Shown: in pieces, positions 1 through 8,831 of the stretch
Layout: every line of letters begins with the position of its first letter
Numbering within the stretch: position 1 is the stretch's first letter
Source: Lewinellaceae bacterium SD302
Lineage (GTDB): Bacteria; Bacteroidota; Bacteroidia; Chitinophagales; Saprospiraceae
Direction of reading: 5' to 3'
Length of the DNA: 64,000 bases
Assembly (NCBI GenBank): GCA_002591745.1
Contig: PDLQ01000019.1
Location: 1 to 64,000 of the forward strand
Program-made: the position numbers and the translations under genes
The notes under the pieces: generated by a model
What the model was told of the DNA's origin: nothing
Databases searched by the model: none
What the model saw: only the letters and a program-made list of their open reading frames with translations

Positions 1-2
1 TT

Positions 3-89
3 TCAACATCGACTTCAGAACACGAAGTTGATTATTTAAAAGCCAAAGTTCAGCACTTGCAGTATTTGCTGAGGAGAGCGGCGGCATGA
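3..89 (+). CDS. C-terminal fragment of unidentified protein
   Basis: Open frame entering from the left edge and ending in TGA at 87-89 (28 codons). The visible tail (EVDYLKAKVQHLQYLLRRAA) is a charged leucine-heptad helix, the kind of coiled coil found at the end of small transposon-encoded or regulatory proteins. An ATG overlaps the stop (ATGA, 86-89) and opens a 35-codon frame to 193, but that frame only translates the direct repeats that follow and is probably not a gene. The family cannot be named from this fragment; an insertion-sequence protein is my guess because of the repeats beside it. Confidence 0.35.
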   Translation, partial: STSTSEHEVDYLKAKVQHLQYLLRRAAA

Positions 90-133
90 AACAATCAATC
101 ACCGCTAAAGTCAAGCTAAATCCCCCTTTTCCA

Positions 134-189
134 TTCGTGACACCCAATTGTACGTTCGTGACACCCAACCGTCCGTTCGTGACATCGGG
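134..189. repeat. Three direct repeats with 21-bp period
   Basis: TTCGTGACACCCAA starts at 134 and 155, and TTCGTGACATC at 176, so the three copies sit exactly 21 bp (two helical turns) apart. Spacing on one DNA face suggests a multimeric DNA-binding site, such as a transposase-binding end of an insertion sequence or an iteron-like operator. No partner copy was noticed elsewhere in the window. Confidence 0.6.
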
Positions 190-313
190 CTGATTTCACC
201 TACCCTCCCTCGCTAGTTTTGGTCTATCGAAAGGGAAGTAACACACGCTACTTCCCCGGATATACAACCATAATCAGGGGTGCCTACTCCGGTCTCCCGC
301 AATACCAAAACAC

Positions 314-2005
314 ATGCGTTTCTTTACCTTAAACATCCTGCTCTGCCTCGGCCTGCCCCTCTTCGCCCAGGTACAAAACCCGGACATCCGTTTCCTCTGG
401 AAAATTGACGACGCCTTTGCCAATTTCAACGATGAAATCGGACAGGAAGAATACACCATGTCCTTCAGTTTTTCCGATGGCCAAAACATAGGCTCTACCT
501 GTGCGACCTTTGAGGGAGACGGCGCAGGTACCTTCGACGGTTCTTCGTCTGCTACCTTCCAGGAAGATTGGAATTTCGGTACTACTTTCATTATGCAACT
601 GGTCGCCTGGGAAGACGATAACGGCGAACGCTGCGAGTTCGACGATGGCGACGACAACGGTTACGTCGGCACCAATACCATCTTCGGTGGAACCATCTCC
701 GAAACTGGTGGCCCCAGCCGCTGGCTGTTCAATACGGGAAATTTTGGTTCTCAGTGCGTCGGAGAGGCCCTCTTGCCACTTACCAGCGACTGGAATTTCT
801 GTTATTCCATTATGTGGCGACACCAAGCCGGCAACGTTTCTAATGATCCATTGATCTTCAACAGCAATTTCTTCACCGGAGCCAAAACCCATTTCAACTC
901 AAACCGCGACGGCGAAACCTCCGTAGAATATACCAACACCTTCGGCGAACCATCCGCCGACGTCCACTACGCCTTCACCCTCGACGAAGATTACGCCAAC
1001 GTAGTCATCACCACCGATTATGACGATACTAACTTCGACACCAAAATCTATCTGCTCCAAAACGGAAACATCATCGAAGAAAACGACGACATCGACGAAG
1101 ACAACCTGCAATCACGGATCGAACGCAGCCTCTGTGCCGGCTCTTACCAGGTCATTGTGGAAGGTTTTGATGTCAACACCGGCGACTTCCGGATCGGGGT
1201 AGATGCTTCCGGATTCGTGGGACCACTAGAGACCTCCACCAGCCTGACCAACGCCACCTGCTCCAACGCCGACGATGGTACGGTGACGGCCAACGCCAGT
1301 TTCGGCGTCCCGCCTTACACTTATCAGCTTTTCGGCCCCGACGGTCTCTCCCTTCCTTTTGAAGACGGCACTTATTCCGAACTGGAAGCCGGTAGTTTCT
1401 ACTTCTACACCGTCACCGACGCCTGTGGGCAAAGCGTTGACAGCGAAAACTTTACAGTAAGCGTATTTGACAATATCGACCCCGTAGCGGTTTGCGTAGG
1501 AGCAACGATCACCCTGAACGATACCGTGGTCAACTCCATGTTTACCGCCGGCGAGATCAGTCAACTGATCGGCCAGAGTACGGACAACTGCGGCATTGAA
1601 AGCGGCGAAATATTCCCCAATACCATTTCCGCTTCCGACGGCCCGGTCTTCTCCTACGAACTTACCGTATACGACACTATGGGGAACTCCGGCTCCGCCC
1701 TGTGTGAGTTGAATATTGACGTGGTTGCCGGCGTCAGCCAGAGCGAAGTACTCAATACCGCATTGTCTACCTATCCCAACCCAACCAATGGATTGTTACA
1801 AATCAGGATCAGCGATTTTCCGATTCGGAGCGGCAAATTGTTCCTGCGCGACCAGATTGGTAAGCCGGTGCTCCAACGATCCATCCAGAACAGCCCGTCC
1901 ACCCACACGGAGACTCTGGACCTTACGGGACTTCCCGCCGGCGTCTACACTCTCCAATTACAGACACCCGATGGGCAATTGACCCGTCGAATCGTCAAGC
2001 AGTAG
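314..2005 (+). CDS. Secreted multidomain protein with T9SS C-terminal domain
   Basis: 563 aa. It begins with a signal peptide (LLCLGLPLFA, cut before Gln). The middle holds a pre-peptidase-type beta domain (about residues 215-300, with DVHYAFTLDEDY and CAGSYQVIVEGF), a SprB-like repeat (about 305-380, SLTNATCSNADDGTVTANAS) and an HYR-like domain (about 385-475). The last ~80 residues (STYPNPTNG...GVYTLQLQT...RRIVKQ) are a type A T9SS sorting domain, so the protein should cross the outer membrane by T9SS and be anchored or released. No catalytic motif was seen; an adhesive or matrix role is inferred. It converges with the metalloprotease gene at 2113. Confidence 0.85.
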   Translation: MRFFTLNILLCLGLPLFAQVQNPDIRFLWKIDDAFANFNDEIGQEEYTMSFSFSDGQNIGSTCATFEGDGAGTFDGSSSATFQEDWNFGTTFIMQLVAWEDDNGERCEFDDGDDNGYVGTNTIFGGTISETGGPSRWLFNTGNFGSQCVGEALLPLTSDWNFCYSIMWRHQAGNVSNDPLIFNSNFFTGAKTHFNSNRDGETSVEYTNTFGEPSADVHYAFTLDEDYANVVITTDYDDTNFDTKIYLLQNGNIIEENDDIDEDNLQSRIERSLCAGSYQVIVEGFDVNTGDFRIGVDASGFVGPLETSTSLTNATCSNADDGTVTANASFGVPPYTYQLFGPDGLSLPFEDGTYSELEAGSFYFYTVTDACGQSVDSENFTVSVFDNIDPVAVCVGATITLNDTVVNSMFTAGEISQLIGQSTDNCGIESGEIFPNTISASDGPVFSYELTVYDTMGNSGSALCELNIDVVAGVSQSEVLNTALSTYPNPTNGLLQIRISDFPIRSGKLFLRDQIGKPVLQRSIQNSPSTHTETLDLTGLPAGVYTLQLQTPDGQLTRRIVKQ

Positions 2006-2074
2006 TCAATAACAATAGTGGCCGTAAAGCCAAGCTGCGAAAGCCTGGGCAGAACGACCACTATGGTTGTATTC

Positions 2075-2110
2075 GAAATCCGGTTACTGAGAGATCAGTA
2101 GTCGGATTTC
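2075..2110. terminator. Hairpin between convergent genes
   Basis: GAAATCCG-g-TTACTGA (2075-2090) pairs with TCAGTA-gt-CGGATTTC (2095-2110) around a 4-nt loop. A second, weaker inverted pair (ATAGTGG 2015-2021 / CCACTAT 2058-2064) lies just upstream. The position between two convergent stop codons fits a bidirectional terminator. Confidence 0.55.
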
Positions 2111-2112
2111 CG

Positions 2113-4224
2113 CTATCGTTTTACCACTTTACGGGATTCCTCACCGATTTTCAGCCAGTATACACCTTGCGGGATTTGGTTGGTTAGCAAAGTAGCAGTG
2201 CCGCTGGTTCGGCTGACGCCACGACGCAGTACCTCCCGGCCACTCACGTCAAAAAGAATAATTTCTTCAACTCCGGTTCCAATCCCGGAGATCGTTAGTT
2301 GTTCGTTGAAAGGGTTCGGTCCCAGTATCAGTTCATCAAGCCCTGCTACTTTGCCAGCCACCCTGACGACTCTGCTGAGGTTGATCGTACCGTCAAAATC
2401 GCGCTGCGCCAATCGGTAGTAACTGATGCTACTCAATGGTCTTGTATCCAGGAAACCGTAACTTAATTCTCCGCGGCTGTTTCCATTCCCGACTACGCGG
2501 CCGATATCGTTGAAGGTTCGCCCGTCTACACTACGTTGAATGATGAAAGCCTCGTTATTTAGCTCGAAAGCCGTCCTCCACTCCAGTTCCACAACTCCTT
2601 CCTTTCTAAATCCGTCGAAGCTAAGGTAGCTAACCGGAGCGGCTACCGCACCGCAATCTTCGGCCACATCATAGGTGGTATACTGGCGGGCGAAAGGGAA
2701 GTCGTTGGCCGGATTGCAATTGATGATGGGTGGGTTGTAAGCAAGGGATAGATTCTTTACGAAAGCGGCTCCGGTGCTGGCTCCGGTACTGATGTTAATG
2801 ACATTACTACCGGTATTGGAGGAGAAATGCATCAATTCCATCGGATTATTGACGTGAGAGAGCTGGTGGGCGTGACCCAACTCATGAAGAGCGGTAGATT
2901 CAAAACTGGACTGATTAAAGTTCTGGCTACCGATGCCATAGTACCAGTTTACCGACCCTCCGGTATTGTTGGGATCACCGTTGCGGCGGAAGAAAATGTC
3001 TACGTTGACCAGTTCGAATTCCGAGGAACCACAAGCTGAGTAGTCAGAGAAAGCTACGCCGATGGTGGCGTCACTCAACTCATCGTCGAAATCATAGGCA
3101 TTGTTGTCGTAGCTGATCACATTCACCCCGTCGTTGAGGGGTTGCTGAATGGTGGTCGTTCCGCAATTTGCCCCGGCGTAACCGGCATATTCGGCTCCCG
3201 GGTCTTGTTGCCAGGTGCCAAGGGCGCGTTCGAAAGCGGCTCGGGCATCAGCGTCGGCGGCAAAACTCACTCCTGCGTTGGCCGTGCTGGAGCTATAGAC
3301 GTAGCGGTAGCCACCGTCGTCATCGTGCATATCATCGATCATTCGGGAATTAACGGAGCCTGATGCCGTACCGAGTGTCGTTACGGCAAAAGTGATGGTA
3401 AGATTTGAGGCCGAAGTGCCATTCATTCCATTTGCGGCTTGAACAATAATGGCTCCGGTACCGGCTTGGCCAGGAATAGCTACCTGGATCTGGTTGTCGT
3501 TCCAGCTAACCACGTCTCCGGGAAGGGCTGCACCGAAACTACCTCCACTGCCGTCGTCGGGATTATCGAAGAAGACAGTGCCCTGAGCCGCCCCGAAACC
3601 ACTACCGTCGATGGTCAATATCGTGCCGGTCCCCGCACTCGCCGTAGTTGGGCTGAAGTTGTTGATCACCACCATCGCGTTACGGCCGCTGGCCGGGCGG
3701 TCGGTAGCAGTAAGCATGGCCTTTTTGACCGTTGGAGCCTGTCCGTAGAAATTCTCAATCATTTGAGCCAGATCGTTTCCGGTAAAGCTGTCACCACGGT
3801 CCGAGAAATTACCGGTAAGCGGATTGCGGGCCAAAAGCGATTCAGAGACCGCCACTGGCCGGAACTTGCCATTTTCATGGGCATAGGGGCGTAGTAAGAA
3901 TAAGCCGCTCTGCCCGCTTTGTAATTGTAATGCTGGATTTACCACGGAGAGTTCTTCGTTGATCTGGCCGCCATGGGTGATCACTTCCGCCACTTCCAGA
4001 TTGGTATTTCCCCGAAAAATTTCGTGAATGTCCAACTCATGCCGGGTCATGATCCGCCCCAGGTGGTTGTAAAAGGGCGTAGAACTAGTGACGGTCGCCG
4101 AAACCACCAGTTCACTTTTATGCAATCGCTCTTCTAAAGGGGTGGATTCAAAACACTGGGCGGTAAGTAGGTTGGTCGTGGAAATCCCGACCAATAAAAA
4201 TAAGGTGAGTAGTAGTTGTTTCAT
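2113..4224 (-). CDS. Secreted zinc metalloprotease with IPT/TIG domain, T9SS substrate
   Basis: 703 aa. The signal peptide is cut at LLTA|QCFES. After an N-terminal region of ~180 residues, an IPT/TIG immunoglobulin-like domain follows (about 188-275, INNFSPTTASAGTGTILTIDGSGFG). The peptidase domain carries the extended zinc motif HELGHAHQLSH (about 446-456) and a downstream Met (MELMHFSS), which places it among metzincin/matrixin-like proteases; Glu in HELGH is the expected base. The C-terminus (LILGPNPFNEQLTISG...GVYWLKIGEESRKVVKR) is a T9SS sorting domain. Likely an extracellular protease for nutrition or surface processing. A copy of the interspersed motif lies in the sorting domain region, encoding ATLLT. 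Confidence 0.88.
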   Translation of the reverse strand: MKQLLLTLFLLVGISTTNLLTAQCFESTPLEERLHKSELVVSATVTSSTPFYNHLGRIMTRHELDIHEIFRGNTNLEVAEVITHGGQINEELSVVNPALQLQSGQSGLFLLRPYAHENGKFRPVAVSESLLARNPLTGNFSDRGDSFTGNDLAQMIENFYGQAPTVKKAMLTATDRPASGRNAMVVINNFSPTTASAGTGTILTIDGSGFGAAQGTVFFDNPDDGSGGSFGAALPGDVVSWNDNQIQVAIPGQAGTGAIIVQAANGMNGTSASNLTITFAVTTLGTASGSVNSRMIDDMHDDDGGYRYVYSSSTANAGVSFAADADARAAFERALGTWQQDPGAEYAGYAGANCGTTTIQQPLNDGVNVISYDNNAYDFDDELSDATIGVAFSDYSACGSSEFELVNVDIFFRRNGDPNNTGGSVNWYYGIGSQNFNQSSFESTALHELGHAHQLSHVNNPMELMHFSSNTGSNVINISTGASTGAAFVKNLSLAYNPPIINCNPANDFPFARQYTTYDVAEDCGAVAAPVSYLSFDGFRKEGVVELEWRTAFELNNEAFIIQRSVDGRTFNDIGRVVGNGNSRGELSYGFLDTRPLSSISYYRLAQRDFDGTINLSRVVRVAGKVAGLDELILGPNPFNEQLTISGIGTGVEEIILFDVSGREVLRRGVSRTSGTATLLTNQIPQGVYWLKIGEESRKVVKR
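2182..2200 (+). repeat. Interspersed dyad motif, copy 1
   Basis: Reads GGTTAGCAAAGTAGCAGTG inside the metalloprotease gene, on the strand opposite to the gene. The gene reads it as ATLLT. Confidence 0.75.
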
Positions 4225-4372
4225 AAGTCCGTGTATTATATGGAGGAATGGGTTCGCTGAATCTATAACTGTTACTTAAGATAGGGGTCTTTTGTTCATC
4301 TACTATCCCGGGTCAAGCCCACTAAAGAATGCTTGTTACAAGTCAAATTCTACTTCAATTGAGTTAGTGTAG

Positions 4373-4403
4373 TTTAGTGACGAAGCAAATCTTCGTACCT
4401 TCG
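4373..4403 (+). promoter_or_regulatory. Promoter of adk
   Basis: A -7 box TACCTTCG (4396-4403) lies 19 nt after TTTA (4373-4376), close to the Bacteroidota TTTG-N19-TAnnTTTG arrangement. The predicted transcript would have a leader of roughly 35 nt. Confidence 0.5.
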
Positions 4404-4442
4404 TGCCGCTCTGACTGACTTGACCACACACCAACTCGATTT

Positions 4443-5036
4443 ATGTACAATTTAATTCTCTTCGGCCCTCCGGGTTCAGGTAAAGGCACCCAGGCCAAGA
4501 TTATGCAGGAAAAGTTCGGCCTGCTCCAGATCAGTACCGGCGATCTGTTCCGCGCCGAACTGGGTAACCAGGACAAAGGCATCGAGCCGACCGAGCTGGG
4601 CAAGGAAGCCCGTAGCTACATGGACAAGGGCCAGTTGGTTCCGGATAGTGTCACTATTCGCATGCTGGAAAATCACGTTGAGAAGAATCCTGACGTTCCA
4701 GGTTATATTTTCGATGGTTTCCCCCGCACCGAAGCCCAGGCCCAGGCCCTCGACGGGTTTCTGGAAGACCGCAACGAAACTGTATCCGACCTCATTATGC
4801 TGGAGGTTGACGACGAGGAAATCGTCACCCGCCTTCTGGAACGTGGCAAAGACAGTGGCCGCGCCGACGATGCTAACGAAGAAGTCATCCGCAACCGCAT
4901 TGAAGTCTACCGCGAACAAACTAGCCCGGTCTACGATTACTACGATGCCAAGGAACTCGCCCGAAAAGTAGATGGCCTGGGCTCTTTGGAAGAAGTCGCC
5001 GCACGACTTCATGCAATCATCGAACCGAGTATTTAA
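4443..5036 (+). CDS. adk: Adenylate kinase
   Basis: 197 aa cytoplasmic enzyme converting ATP + AMP to 2 ADP. The P-loop GPPGSGKGT is at residues 8-16, the NMP-binding region follows (STGDLFRAEL, 31-40), DGFPR is at 91-95, and the LID segment near 135-150 is short with no zinc cysteines, as usual for the ~190-residue adenylate kinases of Bacteroidota. It begins at the first ATG after a good -7 box. It precedes obg on the same strand with about 100 bp between them, so the two may be co-transcribed. Confidence 0.97.
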   Translation: MYNLILFGPPGSGKGTQAKIMQEKFGLLQISTGDLFRAELGNQDKGIEPTELGKEARSYMDKGQLVPDSVTIRMLENHVEKNPDVPGYIFDGFPRTEAQAQALDGFLEDRNETVSDLIMLEVDDEEIVTRLLERGKDSGRADDANEEVIRNRIEVYREQTSPVYDYYDAKELARKVDGLGSLEEVAARLHAIIEPSI

Positions 5037-5138
5037 TCTGATGGTATTGATAGTATGGCGATAGTCCAAAGAACAGACTGCCATACTACCAGGGATTATC
5101 CTTTACTATCGGACCACCGTTATTACACTACAGAAAGC

Positions 5139-6173
5139 ATGGCTCGCCAGAACTTCGTCGACTACGTAAAAATCCACGTCACCTCCGGTAGCGGTGGAGC
5201 CGGGTCTGCCCACCTCAAACGGGAGAAGTACAATGCTTTCGGCGGGCCCGACGGTGGTGACGGCGGGCGTGGCGGCCACGTCATTCTGAGAGGTAACCGC
5301 AACCTCTGGACTCTGCTGCAATTCAAGTTTCGCAAACACGTCAAGGCCGGCGACGGTGGCCGTGGGAGCGGTAGTCACTCCAGTGGCGCACAGGGCGAAG
5401 ATGTCATCCTGGACGTACCACTGGGTACTATGGTCCGAGACGGAGATACCGGTGAATACCTCTTCGAAATGACCGAACACGACGAAACCCGCATCCTCCT
5501 CAAAGGTGGCCGTGGCGGTTTAGGCAACGATCATTTTAAAACTTCCACCAATCAAACACCCCGCTACGCACAGCCGGGTGAGGACGGGCAGGAAGCCTGG
5601 CGTATCCTGGAACTTAAAGTCCTGGCCGATGTCGGCCTGGTCGGTTTTCCCAACGCCGGCAAGTCTACCCTTCTTTCCGTACTGACTGCCGCCAAGCCAG
5701 AGATCGGTGCCTACCCGTTCACCACCATCACTCCGAACCTGGGCATCGTCCAGTATCGCGACGGTCGCAGTTTTGGAATAGCCGACATTCCCGGTATCAT
5801 CGAGAACGCCCACTTGGGTAAAGGACTAGGCCATCGTTTCCTTCGTCACATCGAACGCAATGCCACCCTGTTATTTTGTGTACAATCCGATGCCGATAGC
5901 ATTAGCGAGCAATATCGCATCCTGCTCAACGAACTCAAGCAGTACAATGAGGAGTTGCTCGATAAACCGCGCCTCCTGGCTATTACTAAAGCTGATTTGG
6001 TCGACGAAGAGCTCAAAGAGATGATCAGCCCGGACATCCCTGCCGACATACCTCACCTATTTATCAGTGCCGTAACCGGCGAAGGCATGCAGGAACTCAA
6101 GGATACGCTCTACCGCATGGTAGCCGCGAATCGCGAAGGAGATGATGCTCGCGGTGCGATGGAAGAGGAGTAA
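5139..6173 (+). CDS. obg: Obg/CgtA family ribosome-associated GTPase
   Basis: 344 aa from the chosen ATG at 5139. An earlier in-frame ATG at 5055 would add 28 residues not typical of the family, whose members begin close to FVDYVKIHV. The glycine-rich Obg fold covers about 1-158 ([22 protein letters not shown]), then the G domain with P-loop GFPNAGKST (169-177), switch region ADIPGII and the TKAD specificity motif. Obg GTPases act in large ribosomal subunit maturation and growth control. It ends in a short acidic tail. A long inverted repeat follows the stop. Confidence 0.95.
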   Translation: MARQNFVDYVKIHVTSGSGGAGSAHLKREKYNAFGGPDGGDGGRGGHVILRGNRNLWTLLQFKFRKHVKAGDGGRGSGSHSSGAQGEDVILDVPLGTMVRDGDTGEYLFEMTEHDETRILLKGGRGGLGNDHFKTSTNQTPRYAQPGEDGQEAWRILELKVLADVGLVGFPNAGKSTLLSVLTAAKPEIGAYPFTTITPNLGIVQYRDGRSFGIADIPGIIENAHLGKGLGHRFLRHIERNATLLFCVQSDADSISEQYRILLNELKQYNEELLDKPRLLAITKADLVDEELKEMISPDIPADIPHLFISAVTGEGMQELKDTLYRMVAANREGDDARGAMEEE

Positions 6174-6312
6174 TTAGTATGCTTTGCATTAGTACGCTAC
6201 GCGTTATTACGGCTTCGCCGTTAGTACGCTGCGCGTTGGTCTAACGCGTAGCGTACTAAAATTGCAAGTTTACTAACGCGAGGACCGAGCGTACTAATGC
6301 AAAGCATACTAA
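6174..6312. terminator. Long nested inverted repeat between convergent genes
   Basis: A perfect 25-bp inverted repeat (6174-6198 with 6288-6312) encloses a perfect 17-bp inverted repeat (6190-6206 with 6242-6258) and a small hairpin ACGGC-TTC-GCCGT (6209-6221). The arms are built from repeated TTAGTACGCT and CGCGTTA words. It fills the whole space between obg and the TolC-like gene and probably ends transcription from both sides. Confidence 0.6.
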
Positions 6313-7773
6313 CTACTCCACCACCAAAGCCTCCCCGCCGATAAAGTCATACAAGGTCAATCGCCGCAGTTCGTAGTAGCCCAGCCAGAAGTTGCGCAAG
6401 GCACTGAAATACTGGCTCCTGGCGCTATCCATCGAACTAACGGCCAGATTCAATTCCGTGACGCTGATCTTCCCGATCAGGTAACGTTTACGGGTAATTT
6501 CTTCGCCACGACGGGACACCTCGTAGGCCCGGTCCGCCAGATCGACCTGATTACGGAGCAGATCGAATTGCTGTACCTGAAGTCTGACCCGGCGTTCCAG
6601 ACTGATCCTTTCCTGGGTGACGTTAAGTTGTTCCAATTCCCGGTTCGAGCGGGCTACTTCGATGCGGGAACGCGCCTTGCCAAAATCAGCGATAGGTACG
6701 GAAACGCCCAGACTGAACACTTCCTGGTCAATCAGATCGGAGTAAGCGTTTGAGAAGCTCTGGGAAGTACCGGAAAGACCAAACTGCCCATTCACATCCA
6801 CCTGAAAACCGTTGGATTTTACGGCACGGTCCACGTTGGCTTCGGCTTCCAGTAAGCGGCGTTCGTAGGCCAGAATTTCGCTGCGGTAACGATTGGCGTA
6901 TTCCATGGCCAAACTCTCGTCTACCACTACGTTGGGAATATCCGCCGGGGGCACCAGTTCAAAAATCACGTTACCGGTCAGGCCCAGAAAGCGACGCAAG
7001 GCTTCGTTGGCCGTCTGGGCATTCAAGGTAGCCTGGGCGTAGGCGGCGTTGGCATTCATCACACTCAACTCAATTTGCAACAGGTCAGTTTCGGCAATTC
7101 GCCCTACCCCGAAACGCCCCTGGCTGATGCTGTACAAGGTGTCGGCATTGGCTTTGTTATTGGCCGTCGCTTCGAAGTTTAGCTGAGCGATAAGCAGGTC
7201 GAAGAACAAGCGGGCAGATTCCGCAGCGGCAATTTCCTTTTCCTCGTTGAACGAGCGCTGTTGCTCTTCATAACGGATCGGCTCGATCTTTTTATTCCAT
7301 TTCAACTGGTTGAAAGTACGCAGTGGTTGTACAAAGCCCAGGGAGACGGGCGTCGACAGATAAGAGATAGAGCCGTCGTTGAAGTCATTCTTGAAAATAT
7401 CCAGTCGTCGCAGACCGGTGGATAAAAAGACCTGCCCTCCGGTCGCCACGATCGGTTGGCTCAGGGAAACGCCCAGGCTGTTGCGCATCAGGGAGCGGGA
7501 AATAAAATCCTCATTACCATCCGGCAGTGTAATGCTCTCAATCGAACGATTTAGGTTGGGCAGAGTAGCATCCAGCTGAATCTGGGGGCGCAAATCCGCC
7601 TGAAAAGAACGGAAACGCCAGTAGTTGTTATTCAGCCGGGTTTTGGCCAGTACCGCATCGGGGCTCTTGCTACGGGCAATTTCAGTAACTTCCGGGAGAG
7701 TGAGCCGGTAAGTATCCTGTGCTTTTATATTTGGACTAACAAAGTAGCAGAGTAAGAAGAGGAAGATAAACAT
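6313..7773 (-). CDS. TolC-family outer membrane efflux channel
   Basis: 486 aa from the ATG at 7773, chosen because it gives a signal peptide (MFIFLFLLCYFVSPNIKA|Q). The open frame extends to 8040, but that part reads through palindromic repeats and is unlikely to be translated. The body has the TolC-type repeated helical hairpins (TLPEVTEIARSKSPDAVLAKTRL, the AESARLFFDLLIAQLNFEAT segment, VGRIAETDLLQIELSVMNANAAYAQ, and a second similar half with RSRIEVARSNRELEQLNVTQE and ITRKRYLIGKISVTELNLA). It probably pairs with the permease at 8832 and the adaptor at 10173 as a tripartite exporter, although the RAYT unit separates it from them. The interspersed motif supplies part of its signal peptide. 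Confidence 0.9.
   Translation of the reverse strand: MFIFLFLLCYFVSPNIKAQDTYRLTLPEVTEIARSKSPDAVLAKTRLNNNYWRFRSFQADLRPQIQLDATLPNLNRSIESITLPDGNEDFISRSLMRNSLGVSLSQPIVATGGQVFLSTGLRRLDIFKNDFNDGSISYLSTPVSLGFVQPLRTFNQLKWNKKIEPIRYEEQQRSFNEEKEIAAAESARLFFDLLIAQLNFEATANNKANADTLYSISQGRFGVGRIAETDLLQIELSVMNANAAYAQATLNAQTANEALRRFLGLTGNVIFELVPPADIPNVVVDESLAMEYANRYRSEILAYERRLLEAEANVDRAVKSNGFQVDVNGQFGLSGTSQSFSNAYSDLIDQEVFSLGVSVPIADFGKARSRIEVARSNRELEQLNVTQERISLERRVRLQVQQFDLLRNQVDLADRAYEVSRRGEEITRKRYLIGKISVTELNLAVSSMDSARSQYFSALRNFWLGYYELRRLTLYDFIGGEALVVE
7731..7752 (+). repeat. Interspersed dyad motif, copy 2
   Basis: GGACTAACAAAGTAGCAGAG, antisense to the TolC-like gene, which reads it as CYFVSP in its signal peptide. 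Confidence 0.8.
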
Positions 7774-7812
7774 CCGGCTACCGTTCGAAGCTAGAACTTT
7801 TACGAACTTAAA

Positions 7813-7988
7813 AAGCCCCTGGTGGAGGACCTCCGGTCCGACGTACTCGTTAAAGCGGCAAAATTGGTTTAATCTAGCTATGAAACTTCTATCGGATAGT
7901 CGATTAAAATTCCTGGCTCCTATTAAGTTTTCAGCCTCTAACCGCCGATGCGACATGGTCGCACCGGAGGTCCTCCACCGGGGGCTAC
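7813..7988. repeat. REP palindrome pair, left of RAYT
   Basis: Arm 7814-7852 (GCCCCTGGTGGAGGACCTCC, then GGTCCGACGTACTCGTTA) is inverted relative to arm 7950-7987 (GCGACATGGTCGCACCGGAG, then GTCCTCCACCGGGGGC). Each arm holds an internal hairpin GGAGG-A-CCTCC. The ~100-bp spacer contains no gene. This matches the paired, inverted arrangement of REP/BIME elements near a RAYT transposase. Confidence 0.75.
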
Positions 7989-8019
7989 TGGTTTTTGATT
8001 GAGTTTGGGTTTTCATCGG

Positions 8020-8043
8020 CATTGCTACTTTGTTAGTCAAAAA
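8020..8043 (-). repeat. Interspersed dyad motif, copy 3
   Basis: CATTGCTACTTTGTTAGTC followed by an A-run, intergenic, between the left REP pair and the end of the RAYT gene. One of the best matches to the consensus. Confidence 0.85.
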
Positions 8044-8046
8044 AAA

Positions 8047-8700
8047 CTAAAATACTTCAGCATATTCTGGGTTCAGCCAAGTGTTTGGCCACTCCTTCCA
8101 GTTATCCACCAGACCTGCCTTCACGGGATTTTTCAGTACATACCACATGGCCGTGAAGAATTTTCCGGAGCGTACCCGCCGATCGAAGTAGTTGGTAGCC
8201 CAAAAAGACTGACCGGTCCTACCCAGTAATTTGTTGGCCTGACCAGCCGTAAAGGTTTTGTGGGCCTTCACGACTTTGCCCATATCCAGTTCGTCCACGC
8301 CCTCCGGTGCTTGTAGAATGAGGTGAACGTGGTTACTCATGACGCAAACGACGTAGAGGTATATCTTACCGGTCGCGTAGATGTATTGCCAGGAATCCAG
8401 GACAAGTTTGGCGATTTTGGGATTGTTGAGATGATAGGGGCCGCTGGTGGCGTGGAGGGCGGCGTCGATGGCTTGTTCGTGGTGGGCGTTGATCTCGCTG
8501 ATGCTGAGATTGAATTCTCTCGTCCTACGTTCATCGGGCACATCCAGCAGCCTGGATTCCAAATCCATTAACTTCCTTTCCCTCCTCCGTTTCAGATCAC
8601 TGAAGATCGTTTTCGGTAAGCTTCCTGCCAAGCGGTAGGTAAGATGAATGGGCGTTGTGCCCAGGCGATCATGTGGAAGTTTGGCTTTTCGCTTGTGCAT
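8047..8700 (-). CDS. REP-associated tyrosine transposase (RAYT, IS200-like HUH)
   Basis: 217 aa Y1-type HUH single-strand transposase. The HUH motif is SNHVHLIL (H124, H126) and the likely catalytic tyrosine is Y171 (FWATNYFDRRVR). The N-terminus (MHKRKAKLPHDRLGTTPIHL) is basic. Enzymes of this family cut and join palindromic REP sequences and are thought to spread them; each RAYT is usually a single domesticated gene flanked by its own REPs. That is the arrangement here, with REP pairs at 7813-7988 and 8731-8827. It is inserted in an efflux gene cluster on the same strand, between permease and channel. No terminal repeats of a full insertion sequence are visible. Confidence 0.9.
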   Translation of the reverse strand: MHKRKAKLPHDRLGTTPIHLTYRLAGSLPKTIFSDLKRRRERKLMDLESRLLDVPDERRTREFNLSISEINAHHEQAIDAALHATSGPYHLNNPKIAKLVLDSWQYIYATGKIYLYVVCVMSNHVHLILQAPEGVDELDMGKVVKAHKTFTAGQANKLLGRTGQSFWATNYFDRRVRSGKFFTAMWYVLKNPVKAGLVDNWKEWPNTWLNPEYAEVF

Positions 8701-8730
8701 AGAAATGAAAAATTTATCATTAGAAATTAA

Positions 8731-8827
8731 GCCCCCGGTAGAGGACCTCCGGTCCGACGTACTCGTTAGAGCAGTTTACCTGATGGCCAAAGCGACATGG
8801 TCGGACCGGAGGTCCTCCACCGGGGGC
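8731..8827. repeat. REP palindrome pair, right of RAYT
   Basis: Arm 8731-8768 (GCCCCCGGTAGAGGACCTCC, then GGTCCGACGTACTCGTTA) is inverted relative to arm 8792-8827 (GCGACATGGTCGGACCGGAG, then GTCCTCCACCGGGGGC), with a 23-bp spacer. It is nearly identical to the left pair and ends 4 bp from the stop codon of the permease gene, so it may also shape the 3' end or stability of the permease transcript. Confidence 0.8.
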
Positions 8828-8831
8828 CGCC

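Noticed and set aside
134-189. CRISPR array from the three direct repeats
   Set aside because: Repeat plus spacer is only 21 bp, the spacers are 7 bp, and no cas gene is near.
7774-8040. N-terminal extension of the TolC-like frame
   Set aside because: The extension reads through REP palindromes and the interspersed motif; the internal ATG at 7773 gives a clean signal peptide.
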